NCBI GenBank assembly: GCA_020852595.1
Contig: JADZAK010000145.1
Location: forward strand, 1-41,735
From: Rhodospirillaceae bacterium
GTDB taxonomy: Bacteria; Pseudomonadota; Alphaproteobacteria; Rhodospirillales; Rhodospirillaceae
DNA: 41,735 nt
Direction: 5' to 3'
Positions 1 through 8,736 of this stretch are shown here, piece by piece. The first letter of the stretch is position 1. Every line of letters begins with the position of its first letter. A program made the position numbers and the translations under genes. The notes below the pieces were generated by a model, which was not told where the DNA came from, searched no databases, and saw only the letters and a list, made by a program, of their open reading frames with translations.

Positions 1-92
1 CGAAATCCGATATAATTTTCGCGACTGACATGAGCCGTGTTTTCGCATCCTTCCGCGACTCGGCCCATGCACATTTCCGATTTTCAGTGTGA

Positions 93-123
93 GATTAAAT
101 TTGCGCCGGCTGCAAATTTAATC
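93..123. repeat. Perfect 12-bp inverted repeat
   Basis: The arms GATTAAATTTGC (93-104) and GCAAATTTAATC (112-123) are perfect complements separated by 7 bases. The AT-rich arms stand out from the GC-rich surroundings. No T-run follows on either strand, so an operator or an RNA hairpin near the start of a gene lying left of the window is as likely as a terminator. Confidence 0.6.
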
Positions 124-238
124 CCCACATCGCCCGTCAAATGGCGTATTATAATGCGCAGTGCTCTTTGACATCGTAAATCACGACTCTTCCCACGCCG
201 CGGCGGCCCGGCGCGCTGAAAATACGCCCGGGCGCGAA

Positions 239-338
239 AGTGTCGCAAAGTGTCGCTTAGTGTCGCAAAACCGCGAACGGCGGCTAAGCTCTTCACCAGC
301 TTAAAAAATCCGGAAAGTGTCGCTGTCGCAAGTGTCGC
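239..338. repeat. Cluster of AGTGTCGC direct repeats
   Basis: The octamer AGTGTCGC occurs at 239-246, 249-256 and 259-266, exactly one helical turn (10 bp) apart. It occurs again at 316-323 and 331-338, with an extra TGTCGC at 324-329. The stretch codes for nothing convincing. The 10-bp phasing is what a repeated protein-binding array looks like, but the function is unknown. Confidence 0.55.
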
Positions 339-422
339 AGGAAAAAGACGGCGGAAAGGGAGCGAACCCATTTTTTGAGACACGGAATCAACGCCAGCGC
401 ATAGCTCGTGCGTCGCTCTTGC

Positions 423-454
423 AAAAACGCCGCAGGGTGTGGCCCTTGCGGCGT
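423..454 (-). terminator. Rho-independent terminator of the XRE gene
   Basis: The stem is 427-437 (ACGCCGCAGGG) paired with 443-454, with one bulged base and a 5-base loop. On the minus strand it is followed by TTTTT (complement of 423-427). It lies 33 bases past the XRE stop codon. Confidence 0.75.
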
Positions 455-486
455 CTTCCGGCGCCGGCCGCGGAAGCCGGCGTCTC

Positions 487-1098
487 CTAGACTCGCTGTT
501 CGGCGAGCGGCTGCACCACGGGCGGCGGCACGGCGGCGGCTTTGGCGGCCACCTCGTCGGCCTTTTCCACCGCGCGGCCCTTGGCGGCCACGGCGGCTTC
601 TTCCATGGCGGCCAGCGAACGCGCCAGTTCATAGATGCGGCGGCGCACATGCTCGTCGCCGATTTCGTAGTACGCGCGCACCAGTTCCAGGGTCTCGCGG
701 CGGACCATCGGATCGTCCTCGTGCGGCATTTCGATCTCGCCCGCGCCCGCCTGGTTGCGGGGGCTGGCGCCGGCCGTGCGGTCGTCCATCTCCTCGAAGA
801 AATAGGACACCGGGCAATCCAGCACGCGGCTCATATCCCACAGGCGGCTGGCGCCGATGCGGTTGGCGCCGCGCTCGTACTTCTGGACCTGCTGGAAGGT
901 CAGGCCCATCGCTTCGCCGACCTTCTCCTGGGAAAGGCCGAGAAGCGTGCGGCGGACCCGGAGCCGGTTCCCAACGTGAGAGTCCACCGGGTTCGGTTTA
1001 CCCGTCGTCCGCTGCCGTTTCACTTTCCCATCGGCCCCATCGGCCGTGATTGCACCCTGATACACGTCCATGTCGCGCACACCTCTATTACTAGACAT
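487..1098 (-). CDS. XRE-family helix-turn-helix transcriptional regulator
   Basis: Predicted cytoplasmic DNA-binding regulator of 203 aa. An XRE/Cro-type HTH lies at about residues 44-100. It contains GLSQEKVGEAMGLTFQQVQK, then YERGANRIGASRLWDMS, the pattern of a large family of alphaproteobacterial one-domain regulators. The tail is rich in alanine, valine and charged residues with no recognised domain. The ATG at 1098 is listed, but the ATG at 1071 (residue 10) has the better ribosome site (AGAGGTG, 8 bases upstream) and may be the true start. The gene stands alone, has its own terminator, and is divergent from the thioesterase gene. Its targets are unknown; the repeats downstream at 93-338 are possible binding sites, but this is only inference. 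Confidence 0.85.
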   Translation of the reverse strand: MSSNRGVRDMDVYQGAITADGADGKVKRQRTTGKPNPVDSHVGNRLRVRRTLLGLSQEKVGEAMGLTFQQVQKYERGANRIGASRLWDMSRVLDCPVSYFFEEMDDRTAGASPRNQAGAGEIEMPHEDDPMVRRETLELVRAYYEIGDEHVRRRIYELARSLAAMEEAAVAAKGRAVEKADEVAAKAAAVPPPVVQPLAEQRV

Positions 1099-1405
1099 CC
1101 CGGCTCACATAACGCCATGAACGCGAAGAAGTTCTCCCCTTGCGCTAAAAAGGTTGGCGAAGGCCTCCGAAAAGTTTGTATCCGGCGGCGGAAAGATGGC
1201 GGAAAAGAGCCGGCCGCGGCCTGAAAGTCCGTCCCGAGGACGCGGCGACCGACGTCATCCCCCAGCGCCTGTGCATCGATCGCCCGGACACATGAACTGT
1301 CCGGCGGGTGCTTTGTTCCTCTAAATCCATTGGCGCGTGTAGACCGCCCCCAAGAACGGCTAAACTGCACGCAACGATTGACGATCGAATGCGAGGAACA
1401 CGGCC
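1099..1405. other. Divergent intergenic region, XRE gene / thioesterase
   Basis: These 307 bases separate two divergent genes and should carry promoters for both. I see no long repeat and no convincing coding frame. A GAGGAA ribosome site precedes the thioesterase ATG. No confident -35/-10 pair could be assigned by eye. Confidence 0.4.
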
Positions 1406-1837
1406 ATGAAGTCCCTGTGGTTCAAGCCCTACAGCCTGAAGGATTGGGAGGCTTCTTATCCCGATACCCTGGTCGCGCATCTGGATATCAAGCTGATCGA
1501 GATCGGCCCGGATTTCCTGCGCGGGACCATGCCGGTCGACCGGCGCACACACCAACCCCACGGCTTGCTGCACGGCGGCGCCTCGGTGGCCCTGGCCGAG
1601 ACCCTCGGCAGCATCGCCGCGAACATGGCGGTCGATCAGACCGCCTTCGTCTGTGTCGGCCAGGAGATCAACGCCAACCATATCCGCGGCGTGAGGACCG
1701 GCCTCGTGACGGGCACGGCCCGGGCCTTCTATCTCGGCCGCACCAGCCAGCTCTGGGGGATCGAGATCGTGAATGCCGGCGGTCAGCTCGTCTGCGTTTC
1801 GCGCATCACCATGGCGGTGAGGCCGCTGGCGCCCTAG
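1406..1837 (+). CDS. Hotdog-fold acyl-CoA thioesterase, MenI/YdiI (PaaI) type
   Basis: Cytoplasmic thioester hydrolase of 143 aa, a single hotdog domain. The stretch from about residue 39 (RGTMPVDRRTHQPHGLLHGG, then ASVALAETLGS) closely matches E. coli YdiI/MenI. It includes the HGG motif with His56 and the expected catalytic Glu65. The block GQEINANHIR also matches that family. MenI hydrolyses 1,4-dihydroxy-2-naphthoyl-CoA, but relatives act on many acyl-CoAs. No menaquinone gene is seen nearby, so a general acyl-CoA or aroyl-CoA thioesterase is the safer call. The start is supported by GAGGAA 8-9 bases upstream. It appears monocistronic. Confidence 0.88.
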   Translation: MKSLWFKPYSLKDWEASYPDTLVAHLDIKLIEIGPDFLRGTMPVDRRTHQPHGLLHGGASVALAETLGSIAANMAVDQTAFVCVGQEINANHIRGVRTGLVTGTARAFYLGRTSQLWGIEIVNAGGQLVCVSRITMAVRPLAP

Positions 1838-1923
1838 TCGCGGCGCGGCACGCTGGCGGCGATATTAAATCGCAAGTTGCACAGGCCGGAAACCATCCCC
1901 GATAGTTGCGTCCGGCATTACGT

Positions 1924-1951
1924 CATGCCAAGAAAAGCATGCCAAGAAAAG
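1924..1951. repeat. 14-bp perfect tandem duplication
   Basis: The unit CATGCCAAGAAAAG occurs twice head to tail (1924-1937 and 1938-1951), in the gap between the thioesterase and DUF882 genes. It is one of four similar short tandem duplications in this window. Confidence 0.8.
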
Positions 1952-2039
1952 GCTGAGGGCCCACCCTGGCGATTGCCCACCGGCCGGCGGCAATGATAGG
2001 TGATGGGGCCTGGGGCATTTTCCGAGAGATGGGCAGCTT

Positions 2040-2564
2040 ATGCGGCGGCGTTTCTTTTTGACCGGCCTCGCGGCCACAGCGTGCTTTGCCGCGCGCCCGA
2101 CCCTTGCCGGGCCCGTTGAGCGCCCACGCGCCCTCAGCCTCCAGAACCTGCACACCGGAGAACGCGTGTCGGCGGACTATTGGGCCGGTGGCCAATATAT
2201 CCCCGGCGGTCTGGACGAAATCTCAAAAGTCCTTCGTGACCATCGTAACGGCGCGAAGCACGCGATCGATCCCAAACTCTTGGATTTACTTCACACGGTA
2301 CATAATAAGCTTGAAACGTCGCAGCCGTTCCAAGTGATCTCCGGCTACCGATCGCCGGAAAGCAACGCGAAGCTCGCGGCCGCGAGTTCGGGCGTCGCGA
2401 AACACAGCATGCACATGGATGGAAAGGCGATCGACATCCGCGTTCCGGGAGTCGAATTGCTCAACCTGCACAAGGCCGCGAAGTCATTGAAGGGCGGAGG
2501 CGTCGGCTACTACGCCGCGTCGAATTTCGTCCACATGGATGTGGGCCGGGTTCGCTACTGGTAA
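2040..2564 (+). CDS. DUF882 / M15-like exported peptidase (YcbK family)
   Basis: Exported protein of 174 aa. The N-terminus MRRRFFLTGL followed by an alanine-rich stretch ending near TLAG (residue 24) is a signal peptide, possibly Tat-dependent. The rest is the DUF882 domain related to the peptidase M15 (D-Ala-D-Ala carboxypeptidase) fold. It has SGYRSPESN at about 101-109, then the metal-site pattern with His125 and Asp132 in HSMHMDGKAID, and His165 in FVHMDVG. All three expected zinc ligands are present, so the protein is probably active on peptidoglycan cross-bridges or peptides in the periplasm; the exact substrate is unknown. Length and architecture match the family. It is convergent with the DUF1501 gene. 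Confidence 0.88.
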   Translation: MRRRFFLTGLAATACFAARPTLAGPVERPRALSLQNLHTGERVSADYWAGGQYIPGGLDEISKVLRDHRNGAKHAIDPKLLDLLHTVHNKLETSQPFQVISGYRSPESNAKLAAASSGVAKHSMHMDGKAIDIRVPGVELLNLHKAAKSLKGGGVGYYAASNFVHMDVGRVRYW

Positions 2565-2711
2565 ATCCCTAGTCCGCCGAAGGCGCCGGTCCCGCCGTGT
2601 GCGGGAAGTCCCATGCTCGTCCGCCACTGCGCGCGCCGTCACTTCCAGGACAAAGCATTCCAGGAATCGCAACTGCTGACTTTTGCCCAATTTGCAGCAG
2701 CCCCAAATTTT

Positions 2712-3929
2712 TTAGGCGATGGGCCTGATGAGGCCTCCGGGGCGGTAGTCGAGCGACGGAAAGACCGCCTTCAAATTGTCCTCGCCGCGGCGCTTGACGA
2801 GAATTTCTTGCAGCACCTGGCGAACATCCGTCGTCACGCGCACGTCTCCTTCCCGGAGATCGGCGGGCCGCAAGCCCGGCCACTCGCCATAGATGCGTCC
2901 GCCATTCACGCCGCCGCCAAGCACAAACATGAATGAGCCCGCGCCGTGGTCCGTGCCGCCGGCCGTGTTCTCATCGAGACGGCGCCCGAATTCGGTCATG
3001 GTCACGACGGTCAGACGATGCTGCACGGTTACCAGGTCCGCCCAAAAGGCCGCGAGACTTTGCGAAAGATGAGCGGCCGCGGGCGGAAAATAGCTGTTCA
3101 TATTGTAGTGATGGTCCCATCCACCGAAGTCGACGGTCGCCACTTCGAGGCCGATATTCATTTTGACGATGTCGGCAACCGAGCGCAGGGACGCGGCAAA
3201 GCCGCCCGCGGGATAGTTCACGCCGCCCACCGGCAACCGGCCAAGACTCCCCTGGACGCTGCGCACCATATCCACCGTCGCGCGGGCCGAGGCCGCCTGA
3301 GGCGCGCTTCCCGCATTCAAGATCTCGATGACATTGAGGTTGTAGTCGCCGCCGGGAACATTGAAATCGCGCACATCGGGGATCGCGGCCACGCCGCGAA
3401 TTCCCTGGAGCGGCGTATGAATATCCGGGGCGCTGGACACGGCGCCCAAATCCGCAAGCGTGAGATTGCGCGCCGCCAGATGGCGCGCGAGCCAGCCACC
3501 CAGGATCGGCGCATCGCCCTCGGTGACGCCGCGCTCCATCATATTCTGGCTTTCAAAGTGGCTGCGCGTATCGGTGGGCAGCCCCGCCGCGTGAACGATC
3601 GCCAGGCGCCCCGCGTCGAACAATCCCTTCAATTCGGGCGCGCTCGGGTGCAGGTAGAACGGCACGCCGTCCAACGGACCAAGCGCAAGGCCGGCATTTT
3701 GACCCGAGGCGGATACCTTGATCGTGGGACGGCGGGCCTGATAGTCGGCGTCCTGGGCCGGCGCGACCATGGTCAAACCGTCACAGCCGAAACGCAGGAA
3801 GACGACGATAAGGATGTCGCGCGCGTTGGAGGTCTCCGCCGCGAAGGCCGCCCGCACGCCCGGGGCAAAAGCCGAGAGGGCCGCGCCGGCGGAGGCCGAT
3901 TTCAAGACTGTGCGGCGAGACAGGATCAT
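2712..3929 (-). CDS. DUF1501 domain protein, Tat-exported
   Basis: Protein of 405 aa. The N-terminus MILSRRTVLKSASAGAALSA is a typical twin-arginine signal (SRRTVLK), with cleavage expected near residue 28. The remainder is a full-length DUF1501 domain, a family with an alkaline-phosphatase/sulfatase-like fold. Landmarks are IVVFLRFGCDGLTMV, HFESQNMMERG and the late TMTEFGRRLDENTAGGTDHG, all characteristic of the family. The biochemical role is not established. It is the last gene of the cytochrome operon and starts 5 bases after the DUF1800 stop. The DUF1800 + DUF1501 pairing is common in bacteria. Its position behind a porin-cytochrome set suggests an envelope role linked to electron transfer, but this is inference. 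Confidence 0.9.
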   Translation of the reverse strand: MILSRRTVLKSASAGAALSAFAPGVRAAFAAETSNARDILIVVFLRFGCDGLTMVAPAQDADYQARRPTIKVSASGQNAGLALGPLDGVPFYLHPSAPELKGLFDAGRLAIVHAAGLPTDTRSHFESQNMMERGVTEGDAPILGGWLARHLAARNLTLADLGAVSSAPDIHTPLQGIRGVAAIPDVRDFNVPGGDYNLNVIEILNAGSAPQAASARATVDMVRSVQGSLGRLPVGGVNYPAGGFAASLRSVADIVKMNIGLEVATVDFGGWDHHYNMNSYFPPAAAHLSQSLAAFWADLVTVQHRLTVVTMTEFGRRLDENTAGGTDHGAGSFMFVLGGGVNGGRIYGEWPGLRPADLREGDVRVTTDVRQVLQEILVKRRGEDNLKAVFPSLDYRPGGLIRPIA

Positions 3930-3934
3930 ATGGG

Positions 3935-5545
3935 CTACCGCATCGCAAATTCAGGAGAGGTCGCGATGAGAAGCGCAAGGCGGCGCAGCGCATTTTCGAT
4001 ATTCGTGATGCCTTGCGACGCATAGGCCGCCATGACGCCCGGCGAGGTCGTCACGTCCTTCACCAACGCATCCATGGACGCCTGCGGCAGGCGGTAGCCC
4101 ACCATCCTGCCGACCCAATATTCGACGATTTGAATGGCCGATCCCGTAACCGCGGCCGGGGTCTGCTCCCAAAAGCTGGTGCGGAAGGACGGATGCACGA
4201 GCACCTCGAACATCACGTTCCAGAAGTGGTGGGTGCCCGCGCTCGAGAGCCAATGCGCGTCCGTATCCGGCCGTCCGTCGGGCGTCGGCCAGGCATAGAG
4301 CCCATCGCCCAGACCGAAGAGCGCCATGTAGGCCTCGTCGTAGGCATTGATGATGGTGTCGGTGGTGCGGAACAGGGCCATGAGGCGCTCATAGGGCCTG
4401 CGCAGCTTCGAGGGCGGATTTCCCATCTCGGGGCTGAGGAGGATCGTCTCCATGACGCGCTTGATTTGATCGGGGGCATCGACGTTCGCCGTCCAGGTGG
4501 CCATGGCGCGGTCGAGCACATCCTGCGGAGGCGCGTCGCCGAAGATACGCCGGCAGATCTTCCCGACGACAAAGCGCGCCGTGGCCGGATGCGCCGCGAG
4601 AAGATCGAGGATCCGCTGCCCCTGCGCCATTGGCCCCTGAAAGGCGGTGCGGGACAGATCGTCGCCCATAAAGACACCGGCGTCGTTATTGTGCTGAGCG
4701 GGATTGAACACAAACCGGCCGGTGAAGGGTAATTGGCCGCGCGCGCCCTCCTGGCCGTGTTCCAACGTCCAGCCCGAAAAAGCCCGCGACGCCGCGACGA
4801 TATCCCGATCGGTAAAGTGCGAACTGACGCGGTACGCCCCCGCCGCAATCATGGGCAGCGTTGCGTCGGCCGCCACCCCCCGGTAGGCGTCCGCGCCCAG
4901 CGTGTGGAGCTCAAGCAGTTCACGCACATAGTTTTCCGTCGGGCGGCTGACCTTGCTTTCGGCATTGTTCAGATAGCGAAGCATCGAGGCGCTGGTCGCA
5001 ACGGCCTCCAGGAGCGTGCGGAAGTTCCCGAACACATTGGGGCGGATCACCTCGTTCTCGTAGGCGATCAGCGCCGCCGCGCCGTAGATGTCCTCGTTGC
5101 GGCCGACGTTGAAATGATTGCCCCAGAAATCCGCCATGAACTCACGCAGCTGGAATCTGGAATGAGCATTGCGGATCCAAGCCGCGGCATTCAGTTCCTG
5201 CTGGATGCGGTGCCGCTCGTTCGGCGCGATGGAAATCTCGGTTTTACCGACCATGTCCCAGATCGTGGGCAGGTCCGTGTAAAGATAGCGGAGCGGGCGG
5301 CGCTCATCGACCGCCGGCCAGCCCGGGCTTTTGCCGGCGGGCAGTTGCACCGCGTAGGCAATGCGCATGGTGCGCGCTTTGATATGGTCTTCGATCCTCT
5401 GCTCGTCGCCGGCCGGCGGCGCAAGCTGCGCGGCGACCCACGCCGGCCATCCCGTCCGTTGAACCGCCGCAACTTCGGCATCGCGCGCGCCAAAGGTCAC
5501 CCGGTTGAGTGCTCTATGTTCAAAGCTCCCTGTCGAAGGCAACAT
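3935..5545 (-). CDS. DUF1800 domain protein
   Basis: Protein of 536 aa. The frame is open further upstream to 5893, but that part overlaps the barrel gene in another frame. The ATG at 5545 fits the domain: it is followed at once by LNRVTFGARDAEVAAVQRTG, the usual opening of DUF1800. The signature TENYVRELLELHTLGADA lies near residue 210. No clear signal peptide is seen, which is usual for this family. Function is unknown; the family nearly always sits beside a DUF1501 gene, as here. The start is 8 bases downstream of the barrel gene's stop, so the two should be cotranscribed. Confidence 0.9.
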   Translation of the reverse strand: MLPSTGSFEHRALNRVTFGARDAEVAAVQRTGWPAWVAAQLAPPAGDEQRIEDHIKARTMRIAYAVQLPAGKSPGWPAVDERRPLRYLYTDLPTIWDMVGKTEISIAPNERHRIQQELNAAAWIRNAHSRFQLREFMADFWGNHFNVGRNEDIYGAAALIAYENEVIRPNVFGNFRTLLEAVATSASMLRYLNNAESKVSRPTENYVRELLELHTLGADAYRGVAADATLPMIAAGAYRVSSHFTDRDIVAASRAFSGWTLEHGQEGARGQLPFTGRFVFNPAQHNNDAGVFMGDDLSRTAFQGPMAQGQRILDLLAAHPATARFVVGKICRRIFGDAPPQDVLDRAMATWTANVDAPDQIKRVMETILLSPEMGNPPSKLRRPYERLMALFRTTDTIINAYDEAYMALFGLGDGLYAWPTPDGRPDTDAHWLSSAGTHHFWNVMFEVLVHPSFRTSFWEQTPAAVTGSAIQIVEYWVGRMVGYRLPQASMDALVKDVTTSPGVMAAYASQGITNIENALRRLALLIATSPEFAMR

Positions 5546-5553
5546 GACGCGTC

Positions 5554-7809
5554 CTAGAAGTCGTAGCGGGCCGACAGCCAAACAAGGTGAGCCGTGTAGC
5601 GCGGCGAGGTAATGCTGGAGCCGAGAACCTGCGGCACCGGTGCGGGGCCATAGCCGTACTGCCAATCGTCCGTGCCGTGGTGCTGAAACGTATAGCCGAT
5701 CCGCAAGGTCGTACCGGTGCGCACTTTGTAGTCCCCCGTGAGGTTCACGTTGTGAGTCACGTCCCGCACGGGCGGGAGGGGAGCGGTATTCATCACCGGC
5801 GCAAAAGCAGATCCAATCGAGTTGATCCGGCTGGCGCCGTCGGAAACATAGTATCCGGCGCCGACTTTCAGCATTTGGGGAATTGCATCCCAATCCACCT
5901 TCGCGCCCGCCGTATGAACGACGTCGCGGTTCGCGGTGCTCCAGTCCTGGGCGGGATTCGCGAGATCGACGGTCCCCATCAAGTAACCGGTCAGGTCGAA
6001 CTTGATGCGCTCGAAGCTGTAGAAAGCCGTCGCCGTGAGCCGCTTGGCGAGCACATAGGACAAGTTGGCGTCGAGCTGAACAGTCTCGGAGCGCTGCAAT
6101 CCAAGCGGCGAGTTCTTGTAATCGTCCTCGGCATAGAGGCCGGTCGCGTCCAGCATGAGGGCCGGACCAAGCTCGAACGTTGCGCCGCCCTTCGCTTCAT
6201 GGCGTTTACGGTCGGCCATGTTGAATTTGCGCAACAACGGATGCTCGATGGATTGATTGAACGGCGAGGCGTTCAAATAACTTTCCGTGTGGCTAAGGTC
6301 CCAGGGCAGCGCGTCGTCGTAAATCGATCCGCCGCGGGTGGCGTAGGCGTAGGCGACCCACGCCGATCCCGCTTCGAAGGTCGTGAGCACCTTGGCCCTA
6401 AAGCTGTGCTCCGAAGTGTCGGAGACCTGCTGATATTTCCGCGCGCGGAAATCGCCGACATAAGACACCGTCAGGCGCGTGCGCGAGGCGAGGCGAACCC
6501 CGACATCCGCCTTGGCCTGCTGGAACGTGAAGCTGTGCGGAAGATTGTAGCGGATATAGCGGCTGGCGCCCGGAACCAGCGGGCGGACCTGGTCCTGCGC
6601 TTCGTTGGCCACATAACTATAAAGATCGATGGGCGAGCGGTTATCGCGGTCGTCGAAGGTGTAGCCGGCGGAAACATCGACAATCGGGCTGGGCCGCGCG
6701 GTCATGCCCAAAACGACATGCGCCTTGTAGACCTTTCCATCGAGTGACGTGCGCGGCAGCGGGTCCGGCACGCTCAGCTGCGTCATGGCCGTATAGGGGA
6801 GGAAATCCTCGTCCTGCTTCTGCACCATGTAGGAGACGCGCGCGGTCACGCGGACCTTGGGCGAGACCGCATATGCGCCCGAGACCAAGGCTTGGTGGGC
6901 GATGGACGACGGCGGCAGGCCGTATTCACCAAAGGCATTTGGGAAAGCCGAGAGCGCGCCGCCCGGCCACAAACCGCCGAGCGCGCGGTTATAGGGGTTC
7001 GGCACGCGCACCGACGCGATGTCGTTGGTGAAGACGGAGAGGTTGTAGCTCGCCGACCACTGAAGCCGGTCACCGGTGAACGCGAGCGAGGCGCCGGCCT
7101 GGTCCGTTTGGTAGTCCACGGGCTGCGCGAAAAACACGCCCACGGCGGTGTTCATCTCGTGGCCAAAGGCCAGGTTCTGGCCGCGCAGCCCTTCCCGGTC
7201 GCGGTGGCTGGCGCTCATGCGGATCTCGTAGCCCTCGCGCGGATTGAGGACGACATCGCCGCCCACCGTGCGCCAATCGACCTTGAGATCGAGCGGGTGA
7301 AGGTTTTGCGCGAGAGCGGAGAAACCCAGCGATGTATTGCTGCCGACCCAGTTGGACGGAAGAGTCAGGACGACGCCGCCGCTTCCATTGAAGGGCGTGC
7401 GGGCGGAATTGGTGTAAGAACGCGTAAATCCGTCATAGAAGGCGCCGGCGCGCCAGCGCCCCTGCGTTCCATAGCGAACCCGAGCTGAAATCGTATCGAA
7501 GCCAAAAACATCGACCGCGCCGTTCCAGCTTCGCGCGCCGCCTGAATCCCACGCATCGCCGCCATGCAAGGCGCCGCGGAAGACCGCGAATGGACCGCGT
7601 TCGGTGGGACCGCCGTAACGCCCGACGTGGACGGACTTGATGTCCTGATACCCGGCGCCGGCTTCAAACTAACTGGTGGTGAGCGGCGGCGGCATGGTCA
7701 CCACCGGGGTCGCGCCGAGCTCGAAAGACCCGTCCTGCGCCCGGGCAGGGATCACGGGCAGGACGAGACCGAGAAGCACGAGCCAGCGCTGGGGAACGGG
7801 AAATGCCAT
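5554..7809 (-). CDS. MtrB/PioB-family outer-membrane beta-barrel, interrupted by an in-frame TAG at codon 47
   Basis: MtrB/PioB proteins form an outer-membrane sheath around a decaheme cytochrome. Reading from the ATG at 7809 gives a signal peptide (MAFPVPQRWLVLLGLVLPVI, cleaved near PARA/QDG). An in-frame TAG follows at 7669-7671. The same frame then continues without a break (FEAGAGYQDIKSVHVGRYGG) into about 700 residues of barrel ending in ARYDF, whose terminal Phe suits BAM-dependent insertion. The region after the TAG is typical of the N-terminus of this family, so the 751-codon frame is one gene. A TTG at 7569 could start a shorter product, but it would lack the signal peptide. The gene ends with TAG itself, so this codon is not generally reassigned. 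Either this is a nonsense mutation or a base error (CAG, TAC or similar expected). It starts 8 bases after the decaheme gene. Confidence 0.85.
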
Positions 7810-7817
7810 GCCGCCGC

Positions 7818-8735
7818 CTACCGGGAAAGCCTGACGCCGGACGGATGGTTCGAGCCGTGGACCGCGCTATGGCAGTTCAGGCAGGCCCTGAGCACCATCT
7901 GCTTGGAGGGCGACGCGCCGCCGGGAAGGCCGGCGCCGCTGAAAGGCTGGCTATTATGCGTGGAGCTATCGTGACAGTTCTGGCACAGGAAAGGAGCGCG
8001 CTGCTTCAAGAGCGACGCCTGTACCGTTCCATGCGGGGTGTGGCAGATGGTGCATTGTTCCTGCACTGGAGCATGTTCCCACAGGAACGGCCCGCGCTTC
8101 TCATCGTGACAACCGAGGCAGGTTTCATTGACCGTCGTGCCGCGCAGCATGGTCTGCGTCGGCGACCCGTGCGGATTATGACAATCGGAGCAGGACATAC
8201 GCCCTTCAAGGACCGGATGATGCGAAGGCTTCAGCGCAGCGGCGCGCTTGTCGGCGTGGCAGGAGAAGCAGACCGGCGCCTGCGCCGTCTTCACGAGGAC
8301 CGGGTCCTGGACAATGTGAGACTTATGGCAATTCGTGCAGGCGATCTCGGACGATTGATGCAAGCTTCCCTGCCAATGCAGGACGGAGCCGCCTCGATGG
8401 CATCCGGCGCAGGTCTCGTTGCGCTTCTCGGCGGGCGAGGCATGAGGGCCTGAAAAAACCACCGAGGGCGGCGGGCGGACCTGTTCGCCGCGCAGGCGCG
8501 CGACGTGATCGCGGCTATCGCCGTGACAAGATTGGCAGCCTCGATCGGCGACACCCGTCCTGGTGTCGGCCTTCACCATGTGCGCCGTATGCAGCACCGA
8601 CGTGACCGCCGGCTGGTCGTGGCAGTTCATGCACCCGCCGGGATCGGATGCATTCCCGAGCGAGCGCTCCTCCTGCGCCGCGGCCGGCGCCGCGAACAAT
8701 ACCGCCGTCAGAAAGAGAGCGCGCCACGAGATCAT
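7818..8735 (-). CDS. Decaheme c-type cytochrome, DmsE/MtrA/PioA family
   Basis: Periplasmic cytochrome of 305 aa with a Sec signal peptide (MISWRALFLTAVLFAAPAAA). I count ten CxxCH motifs: CMNCH, CQSCH, CAGCH, CTNCH, CFSCH, CSDCH, CLGCH, CTICH, CQNCH and CLNCH, the first at residues 35-39. Length and haem number match DmsE/MtrA, which passes electrons through an MtrB-type barrel to or from acceptors outside the cell. The barrel gene follows after 8 bases, as in mtrAB, pioAB and dmsEF operons. The ATG is one base after the stop of the upstream haem-protein gene, so translation is probably coupled. Whether electrons flow outward (reduction of an external acceptor) or inward cannot be told from the sequence. 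Confidence 0.93.
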   Translation of the reverse strand: MISWRALFLTAVLFAAPAAAQEERSLGNASDPGGCMNCHDQPAVTSVLHTAHMVKADTRTGVADRGCQSCHGDSRDHVARLRGEQVRPPPSVVFSGPHASPAEKRNETCAGCHRGGSVLHWQGSLHQSSEIACTNCHKSHIVQDPVLVKTAQAPVCFSCHADKRAAALKPSHHPVLEGRMSCSDCHNPHGSPTQTMLRGTTVNETCLGCHDEKRGPFLWEHAPVQEQCTICHTPHGTVQASLLKQRAPFLCQNCHDSSTHNSQPFSGAGLPGGASPSKQMVLRACLNCHSAVHGSNHPSGVRLSR

Positions 8736-8736
8736 G

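Larger units (their letters stand above)
1..486. other. Non-coding left end of the window
   Basis: No convincing gene is seen here. The open frames are arginine- and proline-rich shadows. The stretch holds a 12-bp inverted repeat, the phased GTGTCGC repeats and the terminator of the XRE gene. A TATAAT-like hexamer occurs at about 150-155, but no matching -35 box was found on either strand. Confidence 0.5.

Noticed and set aside
144..190. Promoter from TATAAT at 150-155 and TTGACA at 166-171
   Set aside because: The two boxes are in the wrong order and spacing for one promoter, and neither has a suitable partner box.
84..650. Minus-strand frame of 188 codons at the left edge
   Set aside because: It overlaps the end of the XRE gene, runs through its terminator, and is Arg/Pro/Trp-rich with repeats made by the GTGTCGC cluster.
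5546..5893. N-terminal extension of the DUF1800 gene to 5893
   Set aside because: The extra 116 codons overlap the barrel gene in another frame and look like shadow sequence. DUF1800 similarity begins right after the ATG at 5545.
7365..7667. Separate small gene in the gap created by the TAG codon
   Set aside because: Its frame overlaps the barrel reading frame, whose translation is continuous and family-like across the TAG.
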